Assembly: GCA_015478675.1 (NCBI GenBank)
Contig: JADMIH010000196.1
Coordinates: 1-6,765, forward strand
Origin: Chloroflexota bacterium
Lineage (GTDB): Bacteria; Chloroflexota; Chloroflexia; QHBQ01; JADMIH01
Direction: 5' to 3'
Length of the DNA stretch: 6,765 nucleotides
Numbering within the stretch: the first letter of the stretch is position 1; every line of letters begins with the position of its first letter. Of this stretch, positions 6,642 to 6,765 are shown one piece after another. The position numbers and the translations under genes are program-made. Under the pieces are notes generated by a model. That model saw only the letters and a list, made by a program, of their open reading frames with translations, was not told the DNA's origin and did no database searches.

Positions 6642-6701
6642 GGTAAAAGTAAAACAAGGGAGAGACCTCAACTTTGGTCTCTCCCTTGTTTTACTTTTAC
6701 C
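6642..6701. terminator. Perfect 26-bp inverted repeat, likely bidirectional terminator
   Basis: Left arm 6642-6667 and right arm 6676-6701 are exact reverse complements with an 8-base loop. The inner part of the stem is GC-rich (GGGAGAGACC), and the outer part is A-rich on the left and T-rich on the right (GTTTTACTTTT). It can therefore work as hairpin plus U tract in both directions. It sits between the small + strand gene and a - strand gene whose stop codon overlaps its last base, the expected place for a shared terminator. A remnant of a mobile element is a less likely reading. Confidence 0.8.
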
Positions 6702-6765
6702 TACTTTCCATCGTGGTATTTGACGTCAAGCTCCTGTTCCCAGTATTGCTGTAGCTCTTTTTCAC
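6701..6765 (-). CDS. C-terminal end of a convergent gene, cut by the window edge
   Basis: On the - strand the frame from 6763 down is open for 20 codons and ends in TAG at 6703-6701. The encoded tail is charged and helix-like (EKELQQYWEQ, then ELDVKYHDGK), with the look of a real protein C-terminus. The placement next to a two-way terminator supports a convergent gene. The frame beginning at 6765 is also open but gives a Ser/Thr/Asn-rich, less protein-like peptide. The fragment is too short to name the product. Confidence 0.5.
   Translation of the reverse strand, partial: EKELQQYWEQELDVKYHDGK

Overview
The window is dominated by the 3' part of one very large gene (codons 2-6088, + strand) for a secreted, modular, cell-surface protein. 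Its start and signal peptide lie upstream of the window. Behind it are a strong rho-independent terminator, a small unrecognised gene, a perfect 26-bp inverted repeat that looks like a two-way terminator, and the last 20 codons of a gene arriving on the - strand. The moderately GC-rich coding sequence, Thr-rich linkers of the TPVVTATATC type, kelch propellers and a C-terminal SLH triplet with TRGQ motifs together resemble surface proteins of Chloroflexota. That assignment is an inference from protein style; no marker gene is present.

The visible 2028 residues read: A1 (beta-sandwich) - kelch propeller K1 - A2 - kelch K2 - kelch K3 - beta-sandwich B with a DxDxDG loop - Thr-rich stalk of TSTTQA hexads - three SLH repeats. 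A1 and A2 are paralogues exactly 567 codons apart. K1 and K3 are close paralogues and K2 is more distant. Each domain boundary is a Thr-rich linker with a cysteine at both ends, preceded after every propeller and after B by a run of four to six glycines. The propellers and B have no other cysteines. Each propeller carries a Lys/Ala/Pro-rich insertion in one blade, and B opens with a similar basic segment.

The gene shows internal shuffling. A 71-bp stretch is identical at the starts of K1 and K3, and a 44-residue stretch near their ends differs only at six synonymous positions.

The inferred role is a long adhesin or surface display protein: SLH repeats hold it to the wall, the Thr stalk spaces it outward, and the propellers and sandwiches present binding surfaces. 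No enzyme active site was recognised. The small downstream gene has its own possible promoter and is probably transcribed separately.
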